This document shows positions 8,407 through 17,617 of a DNA stretch of 64,000 nucleotides, one piece after another. Source of the DNA: JAWUWD01 sp034112085 (GTDB lineage: Bacteria; Bacteroidota; Bacteroidia; Cytophagales; Cyclobacteriaceae); assembly GCA_034112085.1 (NCBI GenBank), contig JAWUWD010000050.1, forward strand, positions 15,060 to 79,059. Reading direction: 5' to 3'. Made by a program: the position numbers and the translations under genes. The notes below the pieces were generated by a model. The model saw nothing but the letters and a program-made list of their open reading frames with translations. It did no database searches and was not told the DNA's origin. Each line of letters begins with the position of its first letter. The first letter of the stretch is position 1.

Positions 8407-9615
8407 ATGAATACATTCACAGCAGATGATCAATTAAAGCTAAAACAACTCGAGCTGAATGCCGTGTTGGAGATTACTCAGGCAGTTAATAATAACTTGC
8501 CGGAAGAGGCTCTATATAAAATATATGATTTCACATTACGGGCTAATCTCAATGTAAGAAAGTTGGCTTTATATGTGTTTGATGAAGAGTGGAGTTGTAA
8601 AGTGAATCATGGTACGGCTCACGATTTTTTTGTAGAAGCAATGGATGTGTGCTTTAACGCATTGCGCACGGTCGCTAAGTTAGAAGATATAGACTGTCCA
8701 TCACATTTCAACGAGTTTGATTATTTGATCCCAGTATTTCATAAGCATGAAACCTTGGGGTTGGTTTTTGTAGCCGGTGATGGTGATAAAGGAGGACTAG
8801 GTAGTGAGTTTATTCAAGCATTGAGTAATATCATCATAGTAGCGATAGAAAATAAAAAGCTCGCTCGGAAAGAGCTTGAGCAAGAAGCGTTTAGAAAGGA
8901 GTTAGAAATTGCCAGTGATGTTCAACAGTTTTTATTTCCTGATAATTTACCTAACACGCCTAAACTAAAAGTGGAGGCAAGCTATTTGCCACACGATAGA
9001 GTGGGGGGGGATTATTACGATTATATCCCTATTAATAAGAATCAGTTTTTGATTTGTGTGGCAGATGTTTCTGGAAAAGGTATTCCTGCGGCTATTTTAA
9101 TGTCAAATTTCCAGGCATCATTAAGAACGCTTATTCGTCAAACGCCTAATCTGACAGAGATCGTTCATGCACTCAATTTTCAAATTAGGGAGAGTGCCAA
9201 AGGCGAAAAATTCATCACCTGTTTTACAGCCATATATGATCACTCACTTAAGACACTGATCTATGTCAATGCAGGACACAATGCACCTTTATTAATAGAT
9301 AGGAAGAATGGAATTAGATTGTTGGAAGACGGGTCTACCATATTGGGCATGTTTGAACCATTGCCGTTTATCAACGAAGGTTTTATTGATGACCTTGAGG
9401 ACTTCACACTGTTTTGTTATACGGATGGTGTGACTGAGACAGAAAATGAGGCTGATGAAGAATATGGGCCAGAAAGACTTGAAGAGTATTTCAAGCAGTA
9501 CCATTACAAAGATTTGAAGGATATTCATCACGATATTATCTTAGAGCTTGATGATTTCAAAGGGAAAAATGCCTACAAAGATGATATTACCATGTTGACA
9601 TGTCGCGTGGAGTAA
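8407..9615 (+). CDS. GAF-like plus PP2C (RsbU/SpoIIE-type) serine phosphatase
   Basis: A 402-aa soluble protein. Residues ~1-160 are a GAF-like sensory region (FDYLIPVFHKHETLGLVFVAG). A helical linker (~150-175) leads to residues ~180-402, a SpoIIE/RsbU-type PP2C phosphatase with metal-binding motifs DRVGGDYYDY, VADVSGKGIPAAILMS, YVNAGHNAPLLI and FCYTDGVTETEN. Such phosphatases dephosphorylate anti-anti-sigma (STAS) partners or similar targets. No STAS or switch kinase gene is adjacent. Its stop overlaps the deacetylase start by one base (TAATG), so the three genes 8407-11326 look like one operon. Confidence 0.88.
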   Translation: MNTFTADDQLKLKQLELNAVLEITQAVNNNLPEEALYKIYDFTLRANLNVRKLALYVFDEEWSCKVNHGTAHDFFVEAMDVCFNALRTVAKLEDIDCPSHFNEFDYLIPVFHKHETLGLVFVAGDGDKGGLGSEFIQALSNIIIVAIENKKLARKELEQEAFRKELEIASDVQQFLFPDNLPNTPKLKVEASYLPHDRVGGDYYDYIPINKNQFLICVADVSGKGIPAAILMSNFQASLRTLIRQTPNLTEIVHALNFQIRESAKGEKFITCFTAIYDHSLKTLIYVNAGHNAPLLIDRKNGIRLLEDGSTILGMFEPLPFINEGFIDDLEDFTLFCYTDGVTETENEADEEYGPERLEEYFKQYHYKDLKDIHHDIILELDDFKGKNAYKDDITMLTCRVE

Positions 9616-10247
9616 TGTGGTATAGACACCGTACACCTACTATATTACAATGGTTTTATCCATCACTTACCTGGCATCGATCGAGAAGTGAAAAGTCTAT
9701 TTACCTCACATTTGATGATGGACCCATTCCAGAGATTACTCCTATGGTATTGAACACGCTTAAACAGTATGATGTCAAAGCCACTTTCTTTTGCGTTGGA
9801 GACAATGCTAAGAAGCATCCTGAACTGTTAAGTAAAGTAATAGAAGCTGGTCATCGAATAGGAAATCATACCTCACAGCATTTGGATGGATGGAAAACTG
9901 AACTGGATAGCTATGTTCATAACATAGAATCTTGTGATGAGCAACTAGATCAAATTAAGGGAAGTGAGTTACTCCCTTTGTTTAGACCGCCATACGGCAA
10001 AATAGGTTCAAGACAAATCAATCGGGTAAAGCATACACATCAAATAGTTATGTGGGATGTGTTATCGGGAGATTTCGATCAAAGCTTATCTCCAGAGAAA
10101 TGTCTACATAATACGATTAAGGCAACACGCAGTGGTTCAATTGTCGTTTTTCATGACAACGTTAAAGCGAAAGAGAATGTGATACATGCATTACCGCGAT
10201 ATATAGATCATTTTAGAGAACTAGGATTTGAATTTAAAACGCTATGA
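9615..10247 (+). CDS. Polysaccharide deacetylase (NodB/CE4 family)
   Basis: A carbohydrate esterase 4 protein of about 210 aa. ATG 9615 is preferred over in-frame ATG 9600 because it overlaps the previous stop as TAATG. NodB motifs are complete: TFDDGP (catalytic base and metal Asp), the metal-binding His pair in RIGNHTSQHLDGW, RPPYGKIG, WDVLSGDFD and the final IVVFHDN. No signal peptide is evident. It would remove N- or O-acetyl groups from a polysaccharide or peptidoglycan. It overlaps the following glycosyltransferase by 4 bases, which suggests joint action on one glycan. Confidence 0.88.
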   Translation: MWYRHRTPTILQWFYPSLTWHRSRSEKSIYLTFDDGPIPEITPMVLNTLKQYDVKATFFCVGDNAKKHPELLSKVIEAGHRIGNHTSQHLDGWKTELDSYVHNIESCDEQLDQIKGSELLPLFRPPYGKIGSRQINRVKHTHQIVMWDVLSGDFDQSLSPEKCLHNTIKATRSGSIVVFHDNVKAKENVIHALPRYIDHFRELGFEFKTL

Positions 10248-11326
10248 TGCTGGGATTGCTTATCGTGTTGATAACGATTCTTTTTGGAGATCTTCTTCTA
10301 ATTTTTTTATTCCTTTTTAATAATAATAAGTACACTGTATCGGATTGTGATAAAATTCCTGTCGTATCTATTCTGGTAGCGATGAAGGATGAAGAGGCCA
10401 ATGTTAAAAGGTGTCTAGATAGTCTTTTGAGGCTTTCTTATCCGACTGATAAGTTGGAAATTTTAGTTGGGAATGATGCCTCGGAAGATGGAACGTTGAT
10501 CATGCTTAATGAATACACTCAGAAATTCGAGCACATCAAGGTATTCGATATCACAGAGAAGGTCGGTAAACAGCATGGGAAAGCTAATGCGCTCGCACAA
10601 CTTGTCCAACAAGCAAGAGGTGAGTATTACTTGATCACTGATGCAGATATGTCTTTACCAAAAGACTGGGTCCAAAGTATGTTATCTGCTATGACTGAAA
10701 ATATTGGACTAGCGATTGGTGTCACTCATGTTGAGGGGAATCGTTTGCAAGATCTGGATTGGCTTTATGGGTTAGCAATGATCAAAGTAGTCACAGATTT
10801 GAATAAGCCGGTAACAGGAATGGGCAATAATATGATTATAAGTAAAGAGGCTTATCAATCTGTTGGCGGGTATGAAGCTCTGCCATTTTCGATTACCGAA
10901 GATTATGAACTATTCAAGTATGTAAAAGAAAGGGGATATCAGTGTGCTCATGTCTATCAGAAAGAAGTACTTGGCAAAACTCTTCCAATCAATGGTTTTC
11001 TCAACTTACTCAATCAGCGCAAGCGATGGATGAAAGGAGCTATTCAGTTACCACGGCTGGTGATTGGTCTTTTGTCTTTACAACCACTATTTTATCTAGG
11101 GGCAACGATTATGCTATTGATAGATACTGACCTTGCTCTTATCCTTGTGGTGATTAAACTGTTATTAAGAATGGCTTTTATGAGTGTCATGCGGTATCGA
11201 TTGCAGTTGCCTTTTCGATTTTTATCCATCGTTATTTACGAAGTTTATGCCTTGATTATAGCCATTACCTCAGTACTATATTATTGGTTGCCATTCGAGG
11301 TGAAGTGGAAAGGAAGGACTTATTGA
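10244..11326 (+). CDS. Membrane-anchored family 2 glycosyltransferase
   Basis: A 360-aa protein with an N-terminal membrane helix (LGLLIVLITILFGDLLLIFLF) and a GT-A domain: VSILVAMKDEE, the substrate Asp motif ITDADMSLPKDW, GMGNNMIISKEAY, and TEDYELFKYVKERG followed by QRKRWMKGA (the Q-x-x-R-W type motif). C-terminal membrane helices cover ~270-345. The architecture resembles processive or polyprenyl-linked sugar transferases. The start (ATGATG, overlapping the deacetylase stop) and lack of a gap imply translational coupling. The sugar donor and product cannot be inferred. Confidence 0.87.
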   Translation: MMLGLLIVLITILFGDLLLIFLFLFNNNKYTVSDCDKIPVVSILVAMKDEEANVKRCLDSLLRLSYPTDKLEILVGNDASEDGTLIMLNEYTQKFEHIKVFDITEKVGKQHGKANALAQLVQQARGEYYLITDADMSLPKDWVQSMLSAMTENIGLAIGVTHVEGNRLQDLDWLYGLAMIKVVTDLNKPVTGMGNNMIISKEAYQSVGGYEALPFSITEDYELFKYVKERGYQCAHVYQKEVLGKTLPINGFLNLLNQRKRWMKGAIQLPRLVIGLLSLQPLFYLGATIMLLIDTDLALILVVIKLLLRMAFMSVMRYRLQLPFRFLSIVIYEVYALIIAITSVLYYWLPFEVKWKGRTY

Positions 11327-11359
11327 TCTTGAACCTGAATGAACAAGATCAACTCTGAG

Positions 11360-11384
11360 AGGTTCAACATTTAATGTTGAACCT
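11360..11384. repeat. Perfect 11-bp inverted repeat
   Basis: AGGTTCAACAT (11360-11370) and its exact reverse complement (11374-11384) are separated by TTA. No T run follows on either strand. It lies between the glycosyltransferase stop and the tatD promoter, so it could be a transcription end hairpin or a protein-binding palindrome. Confidence 0.7.
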
Positions 11385-11412
11385 TGAACATGCTCAGCTA
11401 ATACTGGACAAT

Positions 11413-11443
11413 CTTGTATGTGGCATCTATAATCTTAATTTTG
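11413..11443 (+). promoter_or_regulatory. Bacteroidota-type promoter for tatD
   Basis: CTTG at 11413-11416, then 19 bases, then TAATTTTG at 11436-11443: an exact TAnnTTTG, and 3 of 4 at -33. The ATG is 30 bases further. Confidence 0.6.
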
Positions 11444-11473
11444 TGACTTTACCCATGTAACTGGATTAAGTAG

Positions 11474-12256
11474 ATGTCAATGATAGATACGCACGCACAT
11501 ATTTATACAGAAGAATTTAAAAATGACATTGATGAGGTGATCTCAAGAAGTGATGAATTGGGAGTAGAGAAAATCTACATGCCCAATATCGATCATGCTT
11601 CGATTGATGATATGTTGGAGCTGGAAGAGAAGTATTCTGATAAATGTATTTCTATGATGGGACTTCACCCTTGTTCAGTCAAGAAGGGCTTTGAAAAAGA
11701 ACTATATATAGTGGAAGAGTGGTTGGCAAAACGAAAGTTTGCAGGGGTAGGTGAGATTGGGACAGACTTATATTGGGATAAGACATTTTGGGCAGAGCAG
11801 CAAGAGGCACTCAACGTACAGTTGGACTTTGCAAAGCAATATGAAATACCAGCGATCTTACATTGTCGAGATTCGATAGATGAGACCATAGATCTGGTGA
11901 CGAAAAAGAAAGATGATAGATTATCAGGAATCTTTCATTGTTTCTCAGGAAATCTAGAACAAGCAGAAAAAATAATAGAGTTGGGTTTTTACTTGGGGAT
12001 TGGGGGAGTAGCTACTTTCAAAAATGGAGGAATGGACAGAGTAATCCCATCTCTACCTTTAGATAAGCTAGTTTTGGAAACGGATAGTCCTTATTTGAGC
12101 CCTGTGCCGCATCGCGGTAAACGCAATGAACCTGCTTATGTCGAATTGGTAGCCAATCGAATAGCGGAATTGCAAGATATTGATGCAGAATTAGTGAAAG
12201 AAGCAACAACCAATAACGCTAAGATGATATTCAGTAAAAATGAAATAACTGGTTAA
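11474..12256 (+). CDS. tatD: TatD-family metal-dependent hydrolase (DNase)
   Basis: A 260-aa TIM-barrel hydrolase. Metal ligands are visible as MIDTHAHIYT (HxH), the Glu in GVGEIGTDLYWD, the His in ILHCRDS, the His in GIFHCFSG and the Asp in LETDSPYLSP, followed by PHRGKRNEP, a TatD signature. The family includes 3'-5' exonucleases and apoptosis-like nucleases; YcfH-type members act on DNA ends or D-aminoacyl-tRNA. It is followed after 6 bases by the asparaginase gene, so the two are probably cotranscribed. Confidence 0.92.
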   Translation: MSMIDTHAHIYTEEFKNDIDEVISRSDELGVEKIYMPNIDHASIDDMLELEEKYSDKCISMMGLHPCSVKKGFEKELYIVEEWLAKRKFAGVGEIGTDLYWDKTFWAEQQEALNVQLDFAKQYEIPAILHCRDSIDETIDLVTKKKDDRLSGIFHCFSGNLEQAEKIIELGFYLGIGGVATFKNGGMDRVIPSLPLDKLVLETDSPYLSPVPHRGKRNEPAYVELVANRIAELQDIDAELVKEATTNNAKMIFSKNEITG

Positions 12257-12262
12257 ATATCA

Positions 12263-13354
12263 ATGGAACAAATAAGAGCAATGAGCAATTACAGAGAAAT
12301 AAAAATAGACACTGCATCACCCAATGCACCCCAGTCGTCTGTTATGCTGATTTACACTGGAGGAACTATGGGGATGGTGGCAGGCCAGAGTGGATCACTT
12401 GTTCCTTTTAACTTCGAATCGATCTTAGACCATATACCATCTCTCAAGACATTTGATTTACATCTTACAGTTGCTGCGTTCAATGATCCTATTGATTCTT
12501 CCAATGTCAATCCAACACATTGGGAAATAATCGGAGATATTATCCATGATCATTACGATGAATTTGATGGTTTTGTGATTCTTCATGGAACCGATACGAT
12601 GGCATACACTGCTTCCGCATTGAGTTTCATGTTAGAGGGGCTCAATAAGCCAGTAATACTAACCGGAGCTCAGCTACCTATAGCTTCAGCACGAACGGAT
12701 GCAAGAGAGAATATAATAACGGCCATTGAAATAGCTTCCACTAAAGGGAGAGATGATCTACCCATGATTAAGGAGGTATGTATTTGCTTCGGTAGCTTAT
12801 TGCTCAGGGGAAATCGTACAAGGAAAGTGGAGAGTCAACAGTTCGATGCTTTTGAATCTGATAATTGTCCGCCATTAGCCGAGGCAGGCATCAATATCAA
12901 ATATAATCAACCTATAATATCTCATTATCAGCCGGGCAATCAATTGGTTTACTACAGTAAATGCTCAAGTGATGTAGTGATATTGAAGCTATTTCCTGGG
13001 ATAACTATTCGACAAGTAAAAGCTATTTTGAATATAGAAGGACTTCAGGGGGTAGTTTTGGAAACATTTGGCTCTGGAAATGGCCCGACAGATGTATGGT
13101 TTATAGATGAGTTAAAGCAAGCTATAGCCAATAGCATTATAATAATCAATATATCACAATGTGTTGGGGGAGAGGTCGTTCAAGGGAAGTATGCTACGAG
13201 TAGTCAACTAAAGGAAATCGGTGTGATAAATGGTGGAGATATGACTACTGAAGCTGCTATTACCAAGCTAATGGTGTTGTTTAAGAGAGATGATTTGGAA
13301 TTTAATCAATTAAAAATCATGCTGAAACAGCCAATATGTGCTGAAATGAGCTGA
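12263..13354 (+). CDS. ansA: Type I (cytoplasmic) L-asparaginase
   Basis: A 363-aa protein without a signal peptide; the ATG at 12281 is an alternative start. The nucleophile Thr motif is IYTGGTMGM, and the second catalytic set is ILHGTDTMAYTASALS. ILTGAQLPIASARTDARENI and GNRTRKVESQQFDAF are typical of EcAI-like type I enzymes. It hydrolyses asparagine to aspartate and ammonia. The C-terminal domain has GSGNGP and NISQCVGGEV. It lies 6 bases after tatD. Confidence 0.92.
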   Translation: MEQIRAMSNYREIKIDTASPNAPQSSVMLIYTGGTMGMVAGQSGSLVPFNFESILDHIPSLKTFDLHLTVAAFNDPIDSSNVNPTHWEIIGDIIHDHYDEFDGFVILHGTDTMAYTASALSFMLEGLNKPVILTGAQLPIASARTDARENIITAIEIASTKGRDDLPMIKEVCICFGSLLLRGNRTRKVESQQFDAFESDNCPPLAEAGINIKYNQPIISHYQPGNQLVYYSKCSSDVVILKLFPGITIRQVKAILNIEGLQGVVLETFGSGNGPTDVWFIDELKQAIANSIIIINISQCVGGEVVQGKYATSSQLKEIGVINGGDMTTEAAITKLMVLFKRDDLEFNQLKIMLKQPICAEMS

Positions 13355-13480
13355 TTTTTAGATATATTGAGATGTAATATTTGAGGAGATTAAAAATAAT
13401 ATTCTTCTTGCATTAAGCCATTTTTATTGATTTATTTGTGCCTGCGCAGAAAATCGGAAAAGCCCGATTGTGCTATTTAC

Positions 13481-13568
13481 AGAGAGGTGGCCGAGTGGCT
13501 TAAGGTGCTCGCTTGGAAAGCGAGTGTACCCCACAAGGGTACCGGGGGTTCGAATCCCTTCCTCTCTG
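13481..13568 (+). tRNA. tRNA-Ser (anticodon GGA)
   Basis: An 88-nt class II tRNA. The acceptor stem is AGAGAGG (13481-13487) with CCTCTCT (13561-13567) and discriminator G at 13568; CCA is not encoded. The anticodon stem is CTCGC/GCGAG (13508-13512, 13520-13524) with loop TTGGAAA, which puts anticodon GGA at 13515-13517 (serine codons UCC and UCU). A long variable arm (GTACC...GGTAC) and a GTTCGAAT T-loop complete the class II serine pattern. Confidence 0.96.
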
Positions 13569-13647
13569 CGTTGTTTGTCTTGAATCATTAGAAACAATAA
13601 ATAAAACAGTTTAACCTATTATTGAGATTATTTTTAACAATTGAACT

Positions 13648-14493
13648 ATGAAAAAGTTATTGACCTTATTTGCAATTGTAGCAGTTTTAACCCTCGGGTA
13701 CTCTACAAAATTGATGGCTCAGGAAACTGAAGAAGCTGATACTGAAGAAACGGTAGACTCTTCAGCAGTTGAGGCTGATACCACTGTAGTAGAAGAAGCT
13801 CCTGTTGAAGAAGTTGCACCTGTTGAAGTTGCTGTCGAAGAAGAAGCCGAAGAAGAACTATCATTTCACCAAAAAGTGAAAGAAAAGTTCATCGAAGGTG
13901 GATGGGAATTTATGGGAGCTGTATTGCTTTGTCTTATCATTGGATTGTCGATCTCTATTGAGAGAATCATTACTTTGAATATGGCAACTACTAACACTAC
14001 AAAACTTATGGCTAGTGTAGAGGATGCATTGGCTTCAGGTGGTGTTGAAGCTGCTAAGGAAGTAACTAGAAATACAAAAGGACCTGTAGCATCTATCTTT
14101 ACACAAGGATTGATGAGGATGTCAGAAGGTATCGAAATGGTAGAGAAGTCTATCATCTCTTACGGATCTGTCGAAATGGGTAAATTAGAAAAAGGACTTG
14201 TTTGGGTATCTTTGTTTATTGCATTGGCACCTATGCTCGGATTTATGGGAACAGTTATCGGTATGATTGGTGCTTTTGATGCGATTGAAGCAGCTGGTGA
14301 TATTTCACCTCAGATTGTTGCAAACGGTATCAAGGTGGCACTTTTGACTACAGTTGCTGGTCTTATTGTAGGGGTTATTTTACAAGTATTCTACAATTAT
14401 TTAGTGTCTAAGATTGATTCTCTTGTGAATAGCATGGAGGATGCGTCTATCACATTGGTAGATGTGCTTGTGAAGCACAATGTGTCTAAATAA
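13648..14493 (+). CDS. exbB: ExbB/TolQ/MotA-family proton channel with signal peptide and acidic N-terminal segment
   Basis: A 281-aa protein. Residues 1-24 are a cleavable signal sequence (LFAIVAVLTLGYSTKLMAQ). Residues ~25-72 are a Glu/Val-rich periplasmic stretch. Membrane helices lie near 88-110, 185-210 and 225-250, the last two being the MotA/TolQ/ExbB core (LAPMLGFMGTVIGMIGAFDAI, VALLTTVAGLIVGVI). ExbB pentamers with ExbD use proton flow to drive TonB or related systems. It heads a four-gene unit (ExbB, small 3-TM protein, two ExbDs). The signal-peptide form is common in Bacteroidota. Confidence 0.9.
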   Translation: MKKLLTLFAIVAVLTLGYSTKLMAQETEEADTEETVDSSAVEADTTVVEEAPVEEVAPVEVAVEEEAEEELSFHQKVKEKFIEGGWEFMGAVLLCLIIGLSISIERIITLNMATTNTTKLMASVEDALASGGVEAAKEVTRNTKGPVASIFTQGLMRMSEGIEMVEKSIISYGSVEMGKLEKGLVWVSLFIALAPMLGFMGTVIGMIGAFDAIEAAGDISPQIVANGIKVALLTTVAGLIVGVILQVFYNYLVSKIDSLVNSMEDASITLVDVLVKHNVSK

Positions 14494-14519
14494 ATTGTAA
14501 ACCAAAAAAATCAAAAAAC

Positions 14520-14849
14520 ATGGAAGTTTTTGTTTCAGAATTCGGTATTTATCTGGCCTACGTTCTATTTGCAATAGCATTGGTGGCAGCCATTATACTA
14601 CCGTTGATAAAAGCACTAGACGAACCTAAGCATCTTATGAAAGCTGGGGTAGGCGTTGGTGGATTGCTTGTGGTATTTTTGATATCATGGCTTATTGCAG
14701 ATAATGAAGTTACTGCAATGTACACGACAAAAGATGTAGGTGAGGGTTTGTCTCAGTTGGTGGGAGGAGTACTTACAATGATGTATTTGTTAATGGGAAT
14801 CGCATTTGCAGCGATCATTTATACAGAAATAAATAAAACGCTAAAATAA
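14520..14849 (+). CDS. Small 3-TM membrane protein of the ExbB/ExbD operon
   Basis: A 109-aa hydrophobic protein with three predicted helices at residues ~8-32, 42-62 and 78-103, and the acidic stretch KALDEPKHL between the first two. It lies between exbB and the first exbD and shares one base (TAATG) with the exbD start. I do not recognise a characterised family. Equivalent small proteins occur at this place in other Bacteroidota ExbB/ExbD loci (general knowledge). A structural role in the proton-channel complex is inferred from context only. Confidence 0.8.
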   Translation: MEVFVSEFGIYLAYVLFAIALVAAIILPLIKALDEPKHLMKAGVGVGGLLVVFLISWLIADNEVTAMYTTKDVGEGLSQLVGGVLTMMYLLMGIAFAAIIYTEINKTLK

Positions 14850-15436
14850 TGGCTAAGAAGAAAAGAGGTAAACCAGAGATTAACTCTAGCTCGATGGCGG
14901 ATATCGCTTTCTTGCTGCTGATATTTTTCTTGGTAACCACTACGATTGCAAATGATAAAGGTATCTTGATGCAATTGCCTCCTAAGCCAGACGATATAGA
15001 GGACATTGATGTTAAAATCAAGGATCACAATCTGTTTAAGGTTTATGTAAACTCTGCAGATCGTTTATTGGTGGAAGGAGAACCGATGTCGGACGTTACT
15101 GAGATTAGTGATATGGTCACTGAATTTGTTTTGAACAATGGTAAAGACCCAGAAATGTCTGATAATCCAAAGGATGCTATTGTTTCTTTTAAAACGGATA
15201 GAGGTACAAGTTACGAGATGTATATTGTTGTATTGAATGAACTCAATCAGGCTTATACTGAGATGTATGCCGCACGTGCAGGGGTGACACCTCAAGAATG
15301 GAGGGATTTGTCTTCAGATACAAAAGATCCAGAAAACAAGAAATTGTACAATATAGGTAGAGGGTTGAAGGATGGCGAAGTGTCATTTCCTAAAAACATC
15401 TCTATCGCTGAACCAAGTAAAATAGGAGGTAACTAA
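14849..15436 (+). CDS. exbD: ExbD/TolR-family protein (first copy)
   Basis: A 195-aa protein. The N-terminus has a short basic cytoplasmic stretch, then the ExbD membrane helix with its essential Asp in SSMADIAFLLLIFFLVTTT (residues ~12-30). A long periplasmic domain follows (~31-195), longer than the ~140 aa of E. coli ExbD. It shares one base with the preceding and following genes (TAATG junctions), so translation is coupled. With ExbB it would convert proton-motive force into movement of a TonB-type partner. Confidence 0.9.
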   Translation: MAKKKRGKPEINSSSMADIAFLLLIFFLVTTTIANDKGILMQLPPKPDDIEDIDVKIKDHNLFKVYVNSADRLLVEGEPMSDVTEISDMVTEFVLNNGKDPEMSDNPKDAIVSFKTDRGTSYEMYIVVLNELNQAYTEMYAARAGVTPQEWRDLSSDTKDPENKKLYNIGRGLKDGEVSFPKNISIAEPSKIGGN

Positions 15437-15903
15437 TGTCAAAGTTTAGCAAAAAGGAAAAGGAAGATCCGGAAATACCAACATCTGCATTACCAGATAT
15501 TATTTTCATGCTATTGTTCTTCTTTATGGTAACTACTGTACTTAGAGAGACTACTATCAACGTAGAACAAAAAGTACCTGCAGCTACTGAATTGAAGAAG
15601 CTTCAACGGAAATCATTGGTAAGCTACTTGTATATAGGCAAGCCCACGAAACGAATGATACCTGTATTTGGTAAAGAACCTAGAATTCAAGCGAATGATG
15701 TTTTTATCGGTACAGATGAATTGGTCAAGTGGGTTTTTCAGGAGAAAGATAAACTCAATGAAGTTGAACGTGATCAAATTACCATCGCTTTGAAAGTCGA
15801 TAAAGAAGCGAAAATGGGTCTTATCTCTGATGTTCAACTTGAGCTAAGAGAAGCTAATGCTCGTAAAGTACTTTATACTACCATTCTAAATTTAGATGAC
15901 TAG
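15436..15903 (+). CDS. exbD: ExbD/TolR-family protein (second copy)
   Basis: A 155-aa ExbD. The membrane helix carries the conserved Asp (TSALPDIIFMLLFFFMVTTVL, with D at about residue 20), and the periplasmic domain ends in VQLELREANARKVLYTTIL. It differs in sequence from the first ExbD, so the complex may hold a heterodimer of ExbD proteins. It is the last gene of the unit and is followed by a strong terminator. Confidence 0.9.
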   Translation: MSKFSKKEKEDPEIPTSALPDIIFMLLFFFMVTTVLRETTINVEQKVPAATELKKLQRKSLVSYLYIGKPTKRMIPVFGKEPRIQANDVFIGTDELVKWVFQEKDKLNEVERDQITIALKVDKEAKMGLISDVQLELREANARKVLYTTILNLDD

Positions 15904-15923
15904 TTAATATAATTTTTTTGTTT

Positions 15924-15958
15924 AAAAAGCCTTTCTGATTTTCAGAAAGGCTTTTTTT
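15924..15958 (+). terminator. Rho-independent terminator of the ExbB/ExbD operon
   Basis: A perfect 15-bp stem (15924-15938 with 15942-15956), a 3-base loop and a T run to 15958, located 20 bases after the second exbD stop. Confidence 0.92.
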
Positions 15959-16166
15959 ATACCTAGTATTCTTTCCACTACTTATTCGGGTCTTCAAACG
16001 ATTGTATATGGACTTATGATTTATTAGTGATTACTGATGTAGTACACAGAGATTTTGGAATTTCAATCTACAGAGTGCCATAGATTCCCCTACTGAAGAC
16101 TCTTAAAAAGAGCTAGGAATCTAATTAGAATATTGATTTACTCTCAACTCATGCTATCTTACCCCC

Positions 16167-17480
16167 ATGGAGTTAAATAATAAGAAAGTCACTAATGCAT
16201 GGTGCATGTACGATTGGGCCAATTCAGTCTATTCATTGACAATTACTACAGCCGTATTCCCCATATACTATGAAGCTGTAACTAAAGGTGCAGATGGATC
16301 AAGTCTAATCTCTTTCTTTGGTTGGGAACTGCCCAATACAGTTTTGTACTCTTATGCACTGTCTTTTTCATTTTTATTTACAGCTTTAATACTGCCACTA
16401 TTGACCGGAATGGCAGATTATGGAGGAAAAAAGAAGATTTTTCTTAAGATATTCTCCTATTTGGGATCAGCAGCTTGTATTGGACTATTCTTTTTTGACG
16501 GTGATAATATTGAGTATGGGATATTGATGTCAGTAATTGCGAGTATTGGTTATTCTGGAAGCTTAGTTTTTTACAATGCTTTTCTTCCTGAGATCTCGAC
16601 AGCCGATAGCTATGATAAATTAAGTGCAAGGGGGTATTCCTTTGGTTATGTAGGGAGTGTTTTACTATTGATTTTAAATTTGGCAATGCTTCAAATGCCT
16701 GAATGGTTTGGAATGGAAGCGGGTACTTCTCTACCAGCTAAGATATCCTTTGTTACAGTCGGGATTTGGTGGGCCGGGTTTGCACAAATTACTTTCAATA
16801 GATTGCCAGAGAAGAATAGGGATCAGACTATCACTAAAGATTTGTTGATGAAAGGGTATAAGGAAATAAGGAAGGTCTATCAAAGTTTGGTAGATCTCCC
16901 AATGTTAAAGAACTTCTTAATGTCATTTTTCTTTTATAATGCGGGAGCACAATCTGTGATGTATCTGGCAACTTTATTTGGAACCAACGAACTTGATATG
17001 GATACAGGGGCATTAATATTGACTGTACTGATCATACAGTTGGTGGCAATAGGAGGCTCATATTTATTTGCATACGTATCTAAACTACGTGGTAATAAGA
17101 CATCCTTAATGATCATGATAGTGATCTGGATAGGGATTTGTTTCGCGGCTTACTTTGTAGCTACGCAGAATCAATTTTATGTACTAGCCTTTGTGGTAGG
17201 GATGGTTATGGGAGGAATTCAAGCTTTGTCTAGAGCTACTTATGCTAAATTAATTCCTAGAGATACTAAAGATACCGCGAGTTATTTTAGCTTCTACGAT
17301 GTGACTTTCAATGTGTCAATTGTATTTGGAACATTGTCTTATGGGGTGATTGAACATGTGACTGGATCTATGCGCAATAGCGCATTGTCACTGGGATTGT
17401 TCTTTATTGTGGGAATGATATTGTTAGCAATCACCAAGATGCCCTTTGTTAAAAACGACTCTTCAGATAGCGATGATTAA
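16167..17480 (+). CDS. UMF1-family MFS transporter
   Basis: A 437-aa protein with about 12 membrane helices. Features of the UMF1/Atg22-like group of major facilitator proteins are the N-terminal WCMYDWANSVYSLTITTAVFP, LTGMADYGGKKK between helices 2 and 3, FYNAFLPEIS, and GGIQALSRATYAKLIPR in the C-terminal half. Substrates of bacterial members are mostly unknown; the yeast relatives export amino acids from vacuoles. It appears monocistronic. Confidence 0.88.
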   Translation: MELNNKKVTNAWCMYDWANSVYSLTITTAVFPIYYEAVTKGADGSSLISFFGWELPNTVLYSYALSFSFLFTALILPLLTGMADYGGKKKIFLKIFSYLGSAACIGLFFFDGDNIEYGILMSVIASIGYSGSLVFYNAFLPEISTADSYDKLSARGYSFGYVGSVLLLILNLAMLQMPEWFGMEAGTSLPAKISFVTVGIWWAGFAQITFNRLPEKNRDQTITKDLLMKGYKEIRKVYQSLVDLPMLKNFLMSFFFYNAGAQSVMYLATLFGTNELDMDTGALILTVLIIQLVAIGGSYLFAYVSKLRGNKTSLMIMIVIWIGICFAAYFVATQNQFYVLAFVVGMVMGGIQALSRATYAKLIPRDTKDTASYFSFYDVTFNVSIVFGTLSYGVIEHVTGSMRNSALSLGLFFIVGMILLAITKMPFVKNDSSDSDD

Positions 17481-17617
17481 TCATTATAAGTATTTATACT
17501 CTGATATAAGTTATTTCGCTGAGTAACATAGAAACCCTTACCATCAGTTGACTATTGCAAATGGCGGTAATGATTTCTACTGGATAACCTATTGATGAGG
17601 ATAAATAAGACTAAATT

